From: Diphasiastrum complanatum | Lineage: Eukaryota > Streptophyta > Lycopodiopsida > Lycopodiales > Lycopodiaceae | NCBI GenBank assembly: GCA_029204225.1 | Contig: MU832168.1 | Span: forward strand, 19,654-83,653 | Direction of reading: 5' to 3' | Length of the DNA stretch: 64,000 bases | Shown: piece by piece, positions 23,522 through 34,580 of the stretch | How positions within the stretch are numbered: position 1 is the first letter of the stretch | How the letters are laid out: every line of letters starts with the position of its first letter | Made by a program: the position numbers and the translations under genes | Notes under the pieces: generated by a model | The model's input: only the letters and a program-made list of their open reading frames with translations | Told to the model about the DNA's origin: nothing | The model's database searches: none

Positions 23522-24384
23522 GTCACTATGTCCATTACATCTTGTAGAACCAATAAAGATTCCATTCTTATCTTTAAAATAGCATAGTTGGAAGATGTTA
23601 ATCTCTCACCATGCTCCAAGAAATGTATACTAGTGGAAGACATATTCTTTTTGAAAATTCTAGTAATGACAAAAATATGGAATTGAATCTATTGCTACTC
23701 TTCTCAATCTAGGATCTAACTTGGAATATCGATCCAACCTATTGAAAAACTTGCAGCAAATATATGAGAACTAGCTCACAACACAAAATCAATCAACTTG
23801 AATCTAGATCTAGCTTCTATCAAATGATGAAGCATAACAAGATTCATGTCACTTTCTACCTCGAGTTTCAAAAGATGAATACACTCTAGGAGCTCCACAT
23901 ACAACTCAAACACAATCAATTTGTGTGAAATGATGTGATATGACATCTAAAACTCGTCTTCCAATTCTATCTTTGATTGAAAACACAAAGTGAAAATATT
24001 GATGAGATTGAATAGATGTGTGCTCTCTTTGGCATATCACACAAGATGGGGTGCACTCCCTATCACTTTGATTGCCTATAGCTTTCTAAAAACAAATCAA
24101 ATTGATTTAAAATCATTAGCGCAACATTCTACACTTCAACACCTCTCTATCTAGCTATCAAACACAAAAAAAATGGATCAATACTTTAGATATACCACCT
24201 ATTTGAAATAGGTTGATCTCACACGTGTGGAAATTCAAGTCCATACAGATCTCATTTAATGCAAATCAGTATTGATTTGATCAATCTTTGATCCAAAATT
24301 GGTTTGATTGAAACCGAGATTGAATTCCTCTCCCAAATTCGAGTTCTTGCAAGCAATTACTCTCAACACAAAGCTCTGATACCA
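23522..24384 (-). pseudogene. gag N-terminus, leader and primer-binding site of element 2
   Basis: Minus-strand gag begins at the ATG at 23641-23643 and reads through the SSNYAILKIRMESLL block to MDIVT at 23522, exactly at the GTCAC duplication; the rest of gag continues at 3835. The leader occupies 23644 to about 24371 and contains a CACACGTGTG palindrome near 24222. The primer-binding site (GGCTCTGATACCA-type on the plus strand) lies at about 24372-24384. Confidence 0.88.
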
Positions 24385-24756
24385 TGTGAAGTATTTAGCA
24401 CGTGTGAACTTCACCACACACCTTACAGAATCTTAATGAGGTGTTGTGATTGCACATGAATGATCAAAGAATAGATTACTTAAAAAATCCAAGACAAGAG
24501 CACAATGGCATACCACAGACTCAAAAAACTAAGTCCTCACTATGAGAGACACTGATTAGAAATAATTCTAAGTGCTCACTATGGCAAAAATAGGCTACTC
24601 TCGAGTAGAGAGAGAATATGAAGCCAAAAAACTAGAGTAGAGAGAGAATGTTCAAAAGCTCATCAAAATCTCAATATTCACAATATGGCAAACTAGTTAA
24701 GAACTCCCTACATCAAGAGGCTCGAGTTCCTAGGTGGATTTCCAAGTAGTTTCATT
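24385..24756 (-). repeat. 5' LTR of element 2, truncated
   Basis: It adjoins the primer-binding site with TGTGAAGTATTTAGCACGTG on the plus strand. It shares blocks such as AGGTGGATTTCCA with the LTR at 170-870 but lacks the expected remainder. Unrelated sequence leading to the hAT remnant begins near 24756, so this end was lost or replaced. Confidence 0.65.
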
Positions 24757-24850
24757 CTACAGTCTACTTATCTGTTTTTAGTCAAAAATCTTCAGTTTTA
24801 AAGTATATCCCTTTAGGTCTATAATATTTTGTTTTATCACTTCGTAGATC

Positions 24851-26143
24851 ATGTCTAAATGTCAAAAGACTCTTTTCAGTATTCTTGGCTTTGAAAAAGT
24901 TAATGTTCATGATATGTCTAATAAAGTTCCAAGTGCAGTAGGTAGTTCTACTGATGATCCTATTGATTTAACTGATATTAATTTAGATGGAAAATCTATA
25001 GAGGAAGTTGATCAAATAAAAAAAGCATCAAAGCTTTGTGTCCTAGTTGGAAGGACACATTTCCATGGGTTAGATTCGATAAAACCATTGGTCGTGTTTC
25101 CTATACATGGTGTGAAAAAAATCCTAATAATCTTACAGAATATGGTAGAAATGGTTCTATAAATATCAAACTTAGTGCTATTAAAAATCATGCAAACTCT
25201 GAATTACATAAGATTTCTAACTGGGTTGTGAAGGATGGCAGGAAATCTTTTGAAGAAGGAATGAAGAAGCAAGCTCTAAGTGTCGATACCTCTATACAAC
25301 ATCTTTTTCATTCGACATATTTTATTGCTAAACATAATTTTGCTTTCACAGATTTTGAAGATATTCTGATCTATTTACGGGCATCTTGTGCTCCCAATGT
25401 CCCTCGTGGTATATATGAGAATGGTAAAGCATATCGAGGAGCACTTAAAGGTAACTTTTATATGAGTATAGTGATAGATAGAGATATTGATGGAACTGAC
25501 TTACAAAGTGCTATAGATTTTCAAAAACAGTTTTTGAGCTTTATCATAAAAAATTTGAAGAAACGTTTTAAAGATAGTCACAATTCTTTCATCGTTGAAA
25601 ATTTTATCACCTTGTGTTTTTCCTTTGGGTGGATATTGTGAGTTGAAAAGCTTTGGTGATGATGATGTTGATAACTTGGTAAACTTTTATGGAAAATCTA
25701 AAAAATTGGACAACAATAATGAAACTATAGAACCTTTTATAGATAGTTTATCATTTAGACGAGAGTTTACTAGATTTAAAATGCAAGTTTCAAATGAATG
25801 GAAAGGTAAGAGTTTGAAAGAAACTTGGTTGAACATTGGATCTAATGAAACTTGGCGAGAAAAATACCCTAATATGTTAAAATTAGCTAAAGTTGCTTTG
25901 TTACAATGTTCTAGCACTGCAGCATGTGAGAGAGGGTTTAGTATGAAAAACTGGATCAAAGATAAATTACGTAATTCTTTGTCTACTTCAAATGTTGATG
26001 CTCTTATGCGTATATGCATAGAAGGCCCTCCATTAGACGATTCCATGGATTTTTCTCACGCTATCAAATTGTGGAAAAAAGATACGTCAACAAGCCGACA
26101 TATATATGATTATTGTGAACCTAGTTCTTCAGTCCAAGTATGA
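24851..26143 (+). pseudogene. hAT-family transposase remnant (TTF-finger / ZNF862-like type)
   Basis: The reading starts at ATG 24851. A short N-terminus is followed by a TTF-like zinc-finger region (PSWKDTFPWVRFD, then spaced Cys/His in CEKNPNN and NHANSELHK), a linker with PFTDF-like NFAFTDFEDI, and the hAT C-terminal dimerisation domain (LLQCSSTAACERGFSMKNWIK, LMRICIEGPPL) to the stop at 26141-26143. The frame shifts near 25036-25042, where TGTGT stands in place of TGT, and again near 25620. The middle of the transposase with the catalytic acidic residues is missing between about 25440 and 25500, so it is about 430 codons instead of the 600-800 usual for the family. I could not find terminal inverted repeats or an 8-bp duplication. 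Confidence 0.82.
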
Positions 26144-26360
26144 TTTCTTTACATTATGCTATGTAAAAATATAACTTTTCATCATTATAGTTTTTCAAAT
26201 TTTTAAACATGTAAAATCTATAAATGGCCTATGATGGTGTACATATTTTGTATACACATGATGATTGATATAAATTGTAATTTTTGTTTTTATATATGTT
26301 TGTTTTTTTTATAAAGCATCTCATATTATGATTCATTGTTTAACTTTCTATTTAAAAAGT

Positions 26361-27496
26361 TTAACATTTTGACTACTTTGTTAGAATTGATTTGAATAAT
26401 GTAAATGGCTATCTTAGTACATTCAAAGATGACACATAGCAAGCTTGATGCCTATCAATGCATAAATGCATGTTTGGGTGTCCGACAAGTACTTGATTTT
26501 GGCCTTGCCTCCAAGCCTGTACACATTGTGAAAGTCTCTAGTAAGTAGTAGTTGAATTCAAACGCCACACAAGACAATCTAAACAGAGCTATAAAGCACT
26601 CATAGTTCTCTGACTTTTTCATGCACAACAAATCTAATTTTGAATCTGATTTTCAGCCAAGTTTGCAAGATTGCAGGCAATGCTTTTTCCTCCTCATCCT
26701 ATCTGATTTGATCTATAAAAGTTAAAACTATATGCTGTGAAAAACATTAAAAAACACATTTTAGGTACGTCAAGTATGAATGTTTACACTACGGAGACTG
26801 AATTCTGGTCTGACTCCAAATGCTAGATAGGGATCTGAATTTGTTGAATTTAAATCACTATTCTCCTTACTTGTACATGCTGAAGAATGAAGGATCTGGT
26901 GGCCAATTGACGCTCTAATTTAAGGACATAAATCTTGCTGAAAATCACCTATAATTGGGCCAAGGAACTTGCTGGAATTAGGCAGGATATCTTACATGCT
27001 TTTGCTTCAATATTCAATGTGGATTTGGACGAGAAAGATAGTAGGTGGATGACTTGACTTCTGCCCAAGACAACCTTCTCCATCTCCTAAAGGTCTGACA
27101 ACAAACTCTACATGCAACTCAAGATTTCTAGATAAAACTTACATGCAAAGTATGAATCACAAAGGTTGATACTTATAAGCACAAGCTGAGTTTTGTACAC
27201 AGAATAATCTGATTTCTGCTCATGGTCAAAGACTAAAAACGTGCATGCAAGTATCTTATAAGATCCCAACAGATAAACTTTCAATGTTAAATAGAAAAGA
27301 CTCCCCTCATATTTGGAAGGCAAAATTTAGAAGGATTAGGGCCTAGGCACATTTCTTAGGGCAATCTGAGAATTTTTCATAAGAGGATTGTACACAAGGG
27401 TCCACCACCAAGGAAAATTCCATACAAATTTTTCATCTAACATTTTAACTACTTTGTTAGAATTGATTTGAATAATGTAAGTGGTTATCTTAGTAT
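26361..27496. repeat. 60-bp imperfect direct repeat bounding a 1.0 kb segment
   Basis: The block TAACATTTT-ACTACTTTGTTAGAATTGATTTGAATAATGTAA-TGG is present at 26361-26420 and 27438-27496 with about five differences. The intervening 1,017 bp show no terminal repeats. Confidence 0.8.
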
Positions 27497-28023
27497 CACA
27501 TTTAAATGTCATTAGATTTTGACATTTTAATTACTACTTATAGTGGATCTGAGTTCTATATGCAATGCAATTAACACTCTAATAAAATTTTTAATATTTT
27601 CTTTTCTCATATTTTTGTTAGCTAATGTCTTATCAATTTTGTATTCCCTATTTGTTTGACATTCATATGATTATTGTTAGTTAGCTGATTTCTGGAGACT
27701 TGAGACAATAATGTTTGAGGCTTGAGCTGAAATTTTTGAATTGAACGTGATATCTAAGTTTCACATACATAATCAATGATCTTCTGAGGCCAATATCTGT
27801 ATATGTGATGTTTTGCAATATGTTACATTGTGTTATCAATAATGATAATTTTCAAAATATTAGAAGCTCACTGATATCATTCTGATTAGGTTATTTGTCA
27901 GTTAAAATTGTTGGAAAATATTTACTTTTTACAATGTAGATTTTGGATTTGAGAACAAACTTGTACTCGGATTTCCGCAACGTTTGACGCTGTAATCATC
28001 CAATATGTTAGAAATTTAATATT

Positions 28024-28130
28024 AAAAGCTTTTAGCGACCTTTGAAATTTTTCAGTTATAGGCTTTTGGCCGTCTTAAATTTTTCACTTTTAGGCTTTTG
28101 GTCGCCTAAATTCTTTCTTTTAGGTTTTGA
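28024..28130. repeat. short tandem repeat, about 32-36 bp unit, 3-4 copies
   Basis: Successive units contain AGGCTTTTGGCCG, AGGCTTTTGGTCG and degenerate forms, each followed by an A/T-rich spacer. Confidence 0.7.
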
Positions 28131-29194
28131 GCTTTCAACATTTTCAAAAGCCTAATGGGTGTAATGCCCAGTAGGTTTTATGTAAGGTTGAAAAAAATGT
28201 TTTTCGCAAGCGTTGATTGAGACAATGGGATACAAGTCATTCCAGTACAACCGATAGTGACCCTCTAAATATCTGAGAACGCATATCGTGGCTCCTTGTA
28301 CCCTGCAAGGTCTTTTGAGAACACGTCTCATGCCTCCCTCTACCATCGAAATTCCTGTTCCTTTCTTTCTAATTTTACTAAATTTTTTCCTCTTTTAGTG
28401 AGTGTCAAATTTAGGCATTTCATGTTGATGGATGGTGCAGTGGTGCACTATCAAACGGGTCATGCTTCATTCTAGTTGATTTTTGTCGTTTGATATATCA
28501 ATGTTTTGCACTTGAAATGCTGATTAAATTGAGGTCCTTTTTTGGGGTTGGTGGTGCAAAAAAACTAAGTGTAAATTACCAGCACTAATCTAACCTCTAT
28601 AAGAAGATAAATCATTTTGTCATAGTGAGACATCTGCTATATATTGTTACTTAAACTACCATCTATGAAAGATGAAAAATAACTATCAACTATATTAATA
28701 GATTGCACAAAAAGAGCATTGTCAGATTGACACATTCTCACAATAATGAAATGATTGCACTTTCTGACATACAAAAATACTTAGTAATTTTTAATAACAC
28801 ACACAAACATCAAAACATGACATGCATAAACATCAAAACATAACCTGTATTGCAAGTAAGCTTCCTTACATAATTCACTTGACTTTGCCAATCAACTTCA
28901 AAAGACAAGTACATTTTACAAAAAGTGCATTGAATTGATCCAAATTGAAAGTATATATGAAAGCCTCTGTATTTATAATATCATTTCTGAAACTAGTCTA
29001 AGGTTGATAAAACGAATGAATCATGTTGTTCTAGAATTTTATTCTAGCAGCAACATTGCCCTTGTTGGATTATTTTCCTGACTATCGACTAATCGATCTT
29101 TTAATCTGCATCCACTTATTATCTAGTTCTACAGTTCCCTTCGTGTTTCTACTGCAAAAATACTCAGGAAATCGCTCATAGGTGGATCCGACGT

Positions 29195-29385
29195 ATTAAC
29201 ATCATTCGACAAACTTTACAAGCATTCGACAAACTTTAGAAGCATTGACAAACTTCAGTGACTTCGAAGACTTCGGTTACTTCACAAGCATTGAAGACTT
29301 CGGCCACTTTAGACACTTCGGCTACTTCAGAGACTTCGGCCATTTCAACTACTTCGGAGACCTCGGCCACTTCGGCCATGTCGAT
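29195..29385. repeat. minisatellite of CATTCGACAAACTTT and ACTTCGGCCACTTCGG units
   Basis: It begins with three units of AGCATTCGACAAACTTTA. These pass into about nine units built on GACTTCGG-(C/T)(C/T)ACTTC with a period near 15 bp. Confidence 0.85.
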
Positions 29386-31370
29386 GGATGACAGTTAATT
29401 GCTCCACTCGTTTTGAAGCTAAAAACTTGCCCTAATCCTATAGCAAGTAAATTTCCATGAAGTACCAACTGGATGGATGCCAGCTCACTATGGCCCACCG
29501 GCCATTAAGATCTATGACCTAATTAGTTGTCCTATTGGACGTGCCGCATTTGCTTAGTATAAATAGCTGATCTTATTTCTATTATGCAACACTTTTACAG
29601 AGTATTGTAGCATCTCTCCCAAGCTTTCAAGCTTGAACACTCTTGAGCATTCTAGCTCAGTTCTTTAGAGTTCTTTAGAGCTCTTTAGAGTTTTGCTATT
29701 AGCGTTTACTGCTTATCAACAGAAGCGTTCAGACAGAGTTATCAGTTACTCAGAGATAGCTTAGAGTACGTGGTTCCTATCCGCAATTCTCTTGTGCTCA
29801 TCATCATCTATTTTATGTTGAATCAATCTATCCTTTATTGCATTCAGTAGTATGTCAGAATGTATGCTTCTCTATAATTATTTGAACGTGACTCTTGTCA
29901 TTATATTTTGTTTAATATTGATAGACGTAGTCATGCATTATGCTGCGCTCGATAAGTCTTCACTACCTTCGACTTGTCGTTATTGCATATCACCTGTTTC
30001 CAACAACCCTAACTTCAAATTTTGCTCCAAGTATTTGATTTGTGACAAATATGATAAGAAAATGTGAGGTGAAATTTCTTGTGTCAGTTGAAGATGATAA
30101 TGAGAGATATATAAAATTATCACTAGAAATCCTACTTGTGCACATATAACATACCATCAAATACTATTGAGCATGTCAAATGGCTAACTATCATCATTGC
30201 CAACTCGTTAGTGTTGCAATCATAAAACATGTGTCAATCCCATGCATGAGATCAAATACCATGTCTCTGGGCTTGGAAAAGCTTGCAAAATGTAGTTCTT
30301 TAATTTGTAATTGTGCTAGACCCCACAAATATGTTGATCTTCATGTTGTATCCATTTACACACACAAAAATGTCGATCTTCATGTTGTATCCATTTACTC
30401 GCTTTGGCCCTATCTTAAAATATGTCATCGAGCTATCTTTGAAAATGAATGGCCCCAAATTTTTCCAAGATTGTCACTATGAACAATAAAGTTAGAATTG
30501 TACAATAAAGATAATGTGATGGATGGAAAAGAAATATAATGTTAGTTTCATTGGGAGAAAAGCCTCATATTTCAGATATAGAAGCTAGAATTGTATGGAG
30601 TTCATCTGAAATGCATGCTTATCTTTAGATGGACGTTCTAGGCTCACAGCTTTCTTGATTTTGTGAGTGCTTCTGGAGTGAACGTGACCTGAGAAATCCA
30701 CTGACGGGCTGGATTAAACATATACTACAACATGAATTGGATCTTTTTGCCTGATTTGGCAATGTATTAAGAAGATAACTTCAAGAATGCCTAACCGCCT
30801 GGTAACGGGCAAAAACAACCTGTAACCAGAGTAAAGAAACCATAAACCATGTTTTACAGATCCTCGCTGATAGAATCTACATGTTTCAAAAAGGATTCCA
30901 TCTATGTTCAACATTGTCATTGCAAAAGAGCATGAATTGTCATGTCTTACATGTGTTGTATTGTAGCATACCAAGAAAACTAGGCATGGAACTGTCTTTT
31001 TCTCCCCTCCAATCATGTTTTAGTTGCATCTCCCTTTTTTTAATTATGGGTCAGCATATCCACCTCATTTTGTTGGACAGTGTCTGTTTTTTTGCTCTTC
31101 CTCTAGAGCCACACTTCTACGCTCACCACTGACTTTATAAGCCAAAGTGTGTGTGGTGTACTCAAGCCTATGGCCACCAAGATCATTTGCCCTCTCTACA
31201 TTTTCCAATATCTTTTTTCAAGTAGAAGTCATATTGTTGTCATGAATTTGTGGATTCTCTTGCCTATTGCCCCTATCACAACACGCTACACCACATCACT
31301 ACAAATCACACGATCAAGAAAATCTCTCAAACATGGCCACATCCAATTCGCCTACCTTCAAGAAATGACA
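29386..31370. other. no recognised gene; one TATA-like promoter or LTR-like stretch
   Basis: AGTATAAATAGC at about 29557 is followed by CT-rich sequence and repeats of TTCTTTAGAG (29660-29695), which looks like a promoter plus transcribed leader or an unpaired LTR. A 71-codon frame at 29852 is too short to support. A small tandem duplication of GATCTTCATGTTGTATCCAT lies at 30326-30398. The rest shows nothing recognisable. Confidence 0.45.
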
Positions 31371-34014
31371 TAATAATGTTTTGTATGTTCCATCCATTAC
31401 ACAAAACTTGCTTAGTGTTGGTCAACTAATGGACAAAGGACTAGATGTACATTTCAAGAATGGAGTATGTTCCATCTTGAAAAGTGATAAGTGCATAGCT
31501 AGTGGCATTAAGCAAGGAAGGCTTTTTAAGTTGGATGCAAATGTGCCATTGAAAGTGTGAATATGGTAAGGGAGGAGTTGACTCAAGTGGAGATTTAGCA
31601 TAAAAATTAGGCCATTTTAATCTTCAATCAATGGAGTCCATGGCATCAAAGGATCTAGCCCTCCGCCTACCAAAATCATTCAAGAAGTGTGGCAAAGTGT
31701 GTGAGGCATGTGGCCTTGCAAAGTCACATGAGACTTCCTACAAGAGATCTTTGACAATATCTACTTCACCCTTGGATCTTATTCATTCAGATGTACATGC
31801 TTTTTCTCATGAAAGTAATGGAGGTGCCTTAATGTACGTGACTTTCATAGATGATTGTACTAGATTCACTTGGATTAAATTATTTTCTAAGAAAAGCCTT
31901 GTATATGAAGCTTTTGTAAAGTTTAAGTCTCTAGTGGAAAAGCAATTTAGTTCTTGCATTAAAGTTCTAAGATGTGATAATGGAGGAGAGTATATCTCCA
32001 ACAAGATGAGAGACATTTGTGAGATCAATGGCATTAAGAGAGAGCTTACTTGTTCCTCCACCCCCCAATAAAATGGGGTGGCCGAGAGGAAAAATAGGAG
32101 CCTTTGTGAATGTGCAAAGTCTTTAAGACTTGATGCATCTCTACCCATCTCTTTTTGGGGGGAGGCCATAACTTGTGCAAATTTTTTATGTAATAGGCTT
32201 CCTAATAGTGCTATTGGTGGGATCTCACCATTTCAAGCTTTGTTTGGAAATAAGCCCAATGTAGAAGACTTTAAAGTGTTTGGATGTATATGTTATGTCC
32301 ACATTCCTTTGGAAATTAGAAGGAAAGAAGATGCAACTTCCTTCAAAGGAATATTTGTAGGCTATAGTGAAAATAGCAAAGGATATAGGATATTTAATCC
32401 TATTTCAAGAAAAGTAAAAGTCAGCAAGGATGTCTTATTTGATGAATCTCAAAGTTACAAGACGTCTCCAAATGCATCTAATCCTTTATGTGTTGAATAT
32501 CTTGAAAAACCCGAGGAGGAGCTTCTTGAAAGTGATCTTTTGGAAGATCAAGATCAAGAACCAAAGGGGCCAAGGAGATCCACAAGGAGCAAGGCCGAGC
32601 CTTCAAGGCTCACATACTTTGAGAAAGGAAAGCAAAGGGAAGACACATCTCCTTCTAGCTCTTACTCTTTTCTAACCACAATGCTTGAAGAGCCATCATG
32701 TTATGAAGATGCAAGTAGATCACAAGTTTGGATAGATGCAATGCAAGTAGAGTTTGATGCTTTGATAGATAATCAAACTTGGAATCTTGTACACCTTTCA
32801 TATGGGAAGAAGGCACTTGCATGTAAGTGGATCTATAGATTAAAGTACAATCAAGATGGATCTATAAGTAAGTACAAAGCTAGATTGGTTGCTAAGGGAT
32901 TTCTTCAAACTAAAGGCATAGATTGTGAAGAAACATTTGCACCTGTAGCAAAGGTTGTAACCATTAGATTGATCATTTGTATTACTACTTTATTCAAGTG
33001 GAATCTCTATCAAATGGACGTGACCAATGAATTTTTGAAATATACATGTTGCAACCCGAGGGCTTCATCGAGGATGGTGACGAGGACAAGGTTTGCCACT
33101 TAAGGAAGAGCCTATATGGCTTGAAGCAAGCACCTAGAGCTTGGTACTCTAGGTTGCATAATTTTCTCTACTCCCTTGGCTTTGTGATTAGCTCTTATGA
33201 GTTTTATTTGTACATCAAATGTAGTGATGGAAAGATCATCATTTTAGTTCTTTATGTTGATGATACCATATTGACTAAAAATGATGGTGAAGGCATAAGA
33301 AATGTTAAAGCTTCTTTGTCTGGTGAATTCAAGATGGTAGATCTAGGACTTCTTAAGTTCATACTTGGAATAGAAGTTGCTAGAGGTAGCGATTTTACTT
33401 TTATAAGTCAATCAAAGTATGCTACTTCCATTCTTGAAAGGTTTGGCATGAAAGATTGTAAAGGCATTGACACCCCTATGGAGCAAGTTTGTAAAGTTTT
33501 TAATGATGGTGATGAAGCATCCTTTGAGGACATCACGCTCTTTAGAAAGCTAATAGACTCCTTAATCTATTTGACAATCAATAGCCCAGTGCAAGCAAAC
33601 TAAGTCAATATATGCAAGGTCCCTTGATGCATCATTGGAAAAGTGCCAAGAGAGTGCTTAGATATGTCTCATCTACTAGATTTTTTGGCATTCTCTATCA
33701 AGGATCTAATTTGTACTTGAGGGCATTTTTGGATTCGGATTTTGCAGGAGACAAGATGGATAGAATATCTATAAGTGCATTTGTCACTTTTCTTTGTGGA
33801 GGAGTGATATCTTGGCTTTCCAAAAAGCAAGATATAATTTCTCTTTCCTCTTGTGAATCCGAGTACAAGGCATTGACTTCAACAACCAAAGAACTCCTAT
33901 GGCTTAGAAGACTTTTGGTGGAACTACATTCTATAGGCTCTGAATATGTCAACAGTGCTCTTGGAATTGTAGATAGATATACATTAGACTTACCAAGTTA
34001 GAAGTGAGGAGGAG
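31371..34014 (+). pseudogene. 5'-truncated copia pol (element 6): GAG-pre-integrase to RNase H
   Basis: It begins at VLYVPSITQNLLSVGQLMD, so LTR, gag and protease are missing. Integrase starts near 31631 with the second half of its zinc site (CEACGLAKSHE) and has a catalytic HSDVHAFS, a CDNGGEY block and, after a TAA (32069-32071) in place of CAA, NGVAERKNRSL. RT shows [14 protein letters not shown] and ETFAPVAK. A deletion of about 16 bp near 33035 shifts the frame. It then continues with YMLQPEGF, LYVDDTIL near 33255 and LGIEVARG. RNase H has FLDSDFAGDKMDR and SLSSCESEYKALTS, then is cut short at a stop (33999-34001). A polypurine tract GAAGTGAGGAGGAG precedes the LTR. Confidence 0.92.
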
Positions 34015-34580
34015 TGTTAAAAGTCTCACTTCCAGCTTGATGTACTTGGTTAATCTTGAGATATTTGATCATGATAGGATCTCACACGTGTGGAGCATGT
34101 TCCCACATGTGAAAGGATGTACATAACTTACTTTTATAAAGTTAGATTGATTTTAGATGGATCCACACAAGTGTGAAATTGACCTTTGAGTAGAATCTAG
34201 AAAAAGTCATTTTAGTCAAACTTTTTGTAAATAGAATGCACTTCCATTTGAATGAGTAAATGCTCCCACATGTCAAGATGCCATTCACACGTGTGGATAA
34301 GGTTGTAGATGATAAGATAGAGAGATTCCATAAGATCATATTTTATAGGGAATATTCCTATGAATGTGGATGATTAGCTTTTTTGTTTCTAGTCAGCTTT
34401 GGAAAATGAACATATATGGCTCCCATTGGTGGATCTGGATGACTAGGCACTATTCACACGTGTGAAGGCTTGTTGGACAGTACTCAGTTCGTGGATGTAC
34501 TTGATCTATAAAGGGATCAACCAAATCAATGAGTAGTTGATGTGACATTGGCAAATTCTATTTTCCTTGTGATTTTCACA
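34015..34580 (+). repeat. 3' LTR of element 6 (end uncertain)
   Basis: It starts TGTTAAAAGTCTCAC after the polypurine tract. It carries three CACACGTGTG palindromes (about 34083, 34287 and 34457). TTTTCACA at 34573-34580 is a plausible end by analogy with the other LTRs, but there is no partner copy to confirm it. Confidence 0.6.

Larger units (their letters stand above)
26144..29194. other. A/T-rich sequence without a recognised gene
   Basis: No coding sequence I can support. It contains a 60-bp imperfect direct repeat (26361-26420 and 27438-27496) and a short tandem repeat (28024-28130). The first few hundred bases may be the 3' end of the hAT element. Confidence 0.5.

Noticed and set aside
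28152-30482. Isolated frames of 60-100 codons (28152, 29852, 30180)
   Set aside because: No motif, no splice-compatible neighbours and A/T-rich context; consistent with chance.
3841-34580. Pairing the LTR of element 3 with the LTR at 34015 as one larger element
   Set aside because: Only the TGTTA start and general layout agree; the true partner at 22865 shares sequence throughout and the GTCAC duplication.
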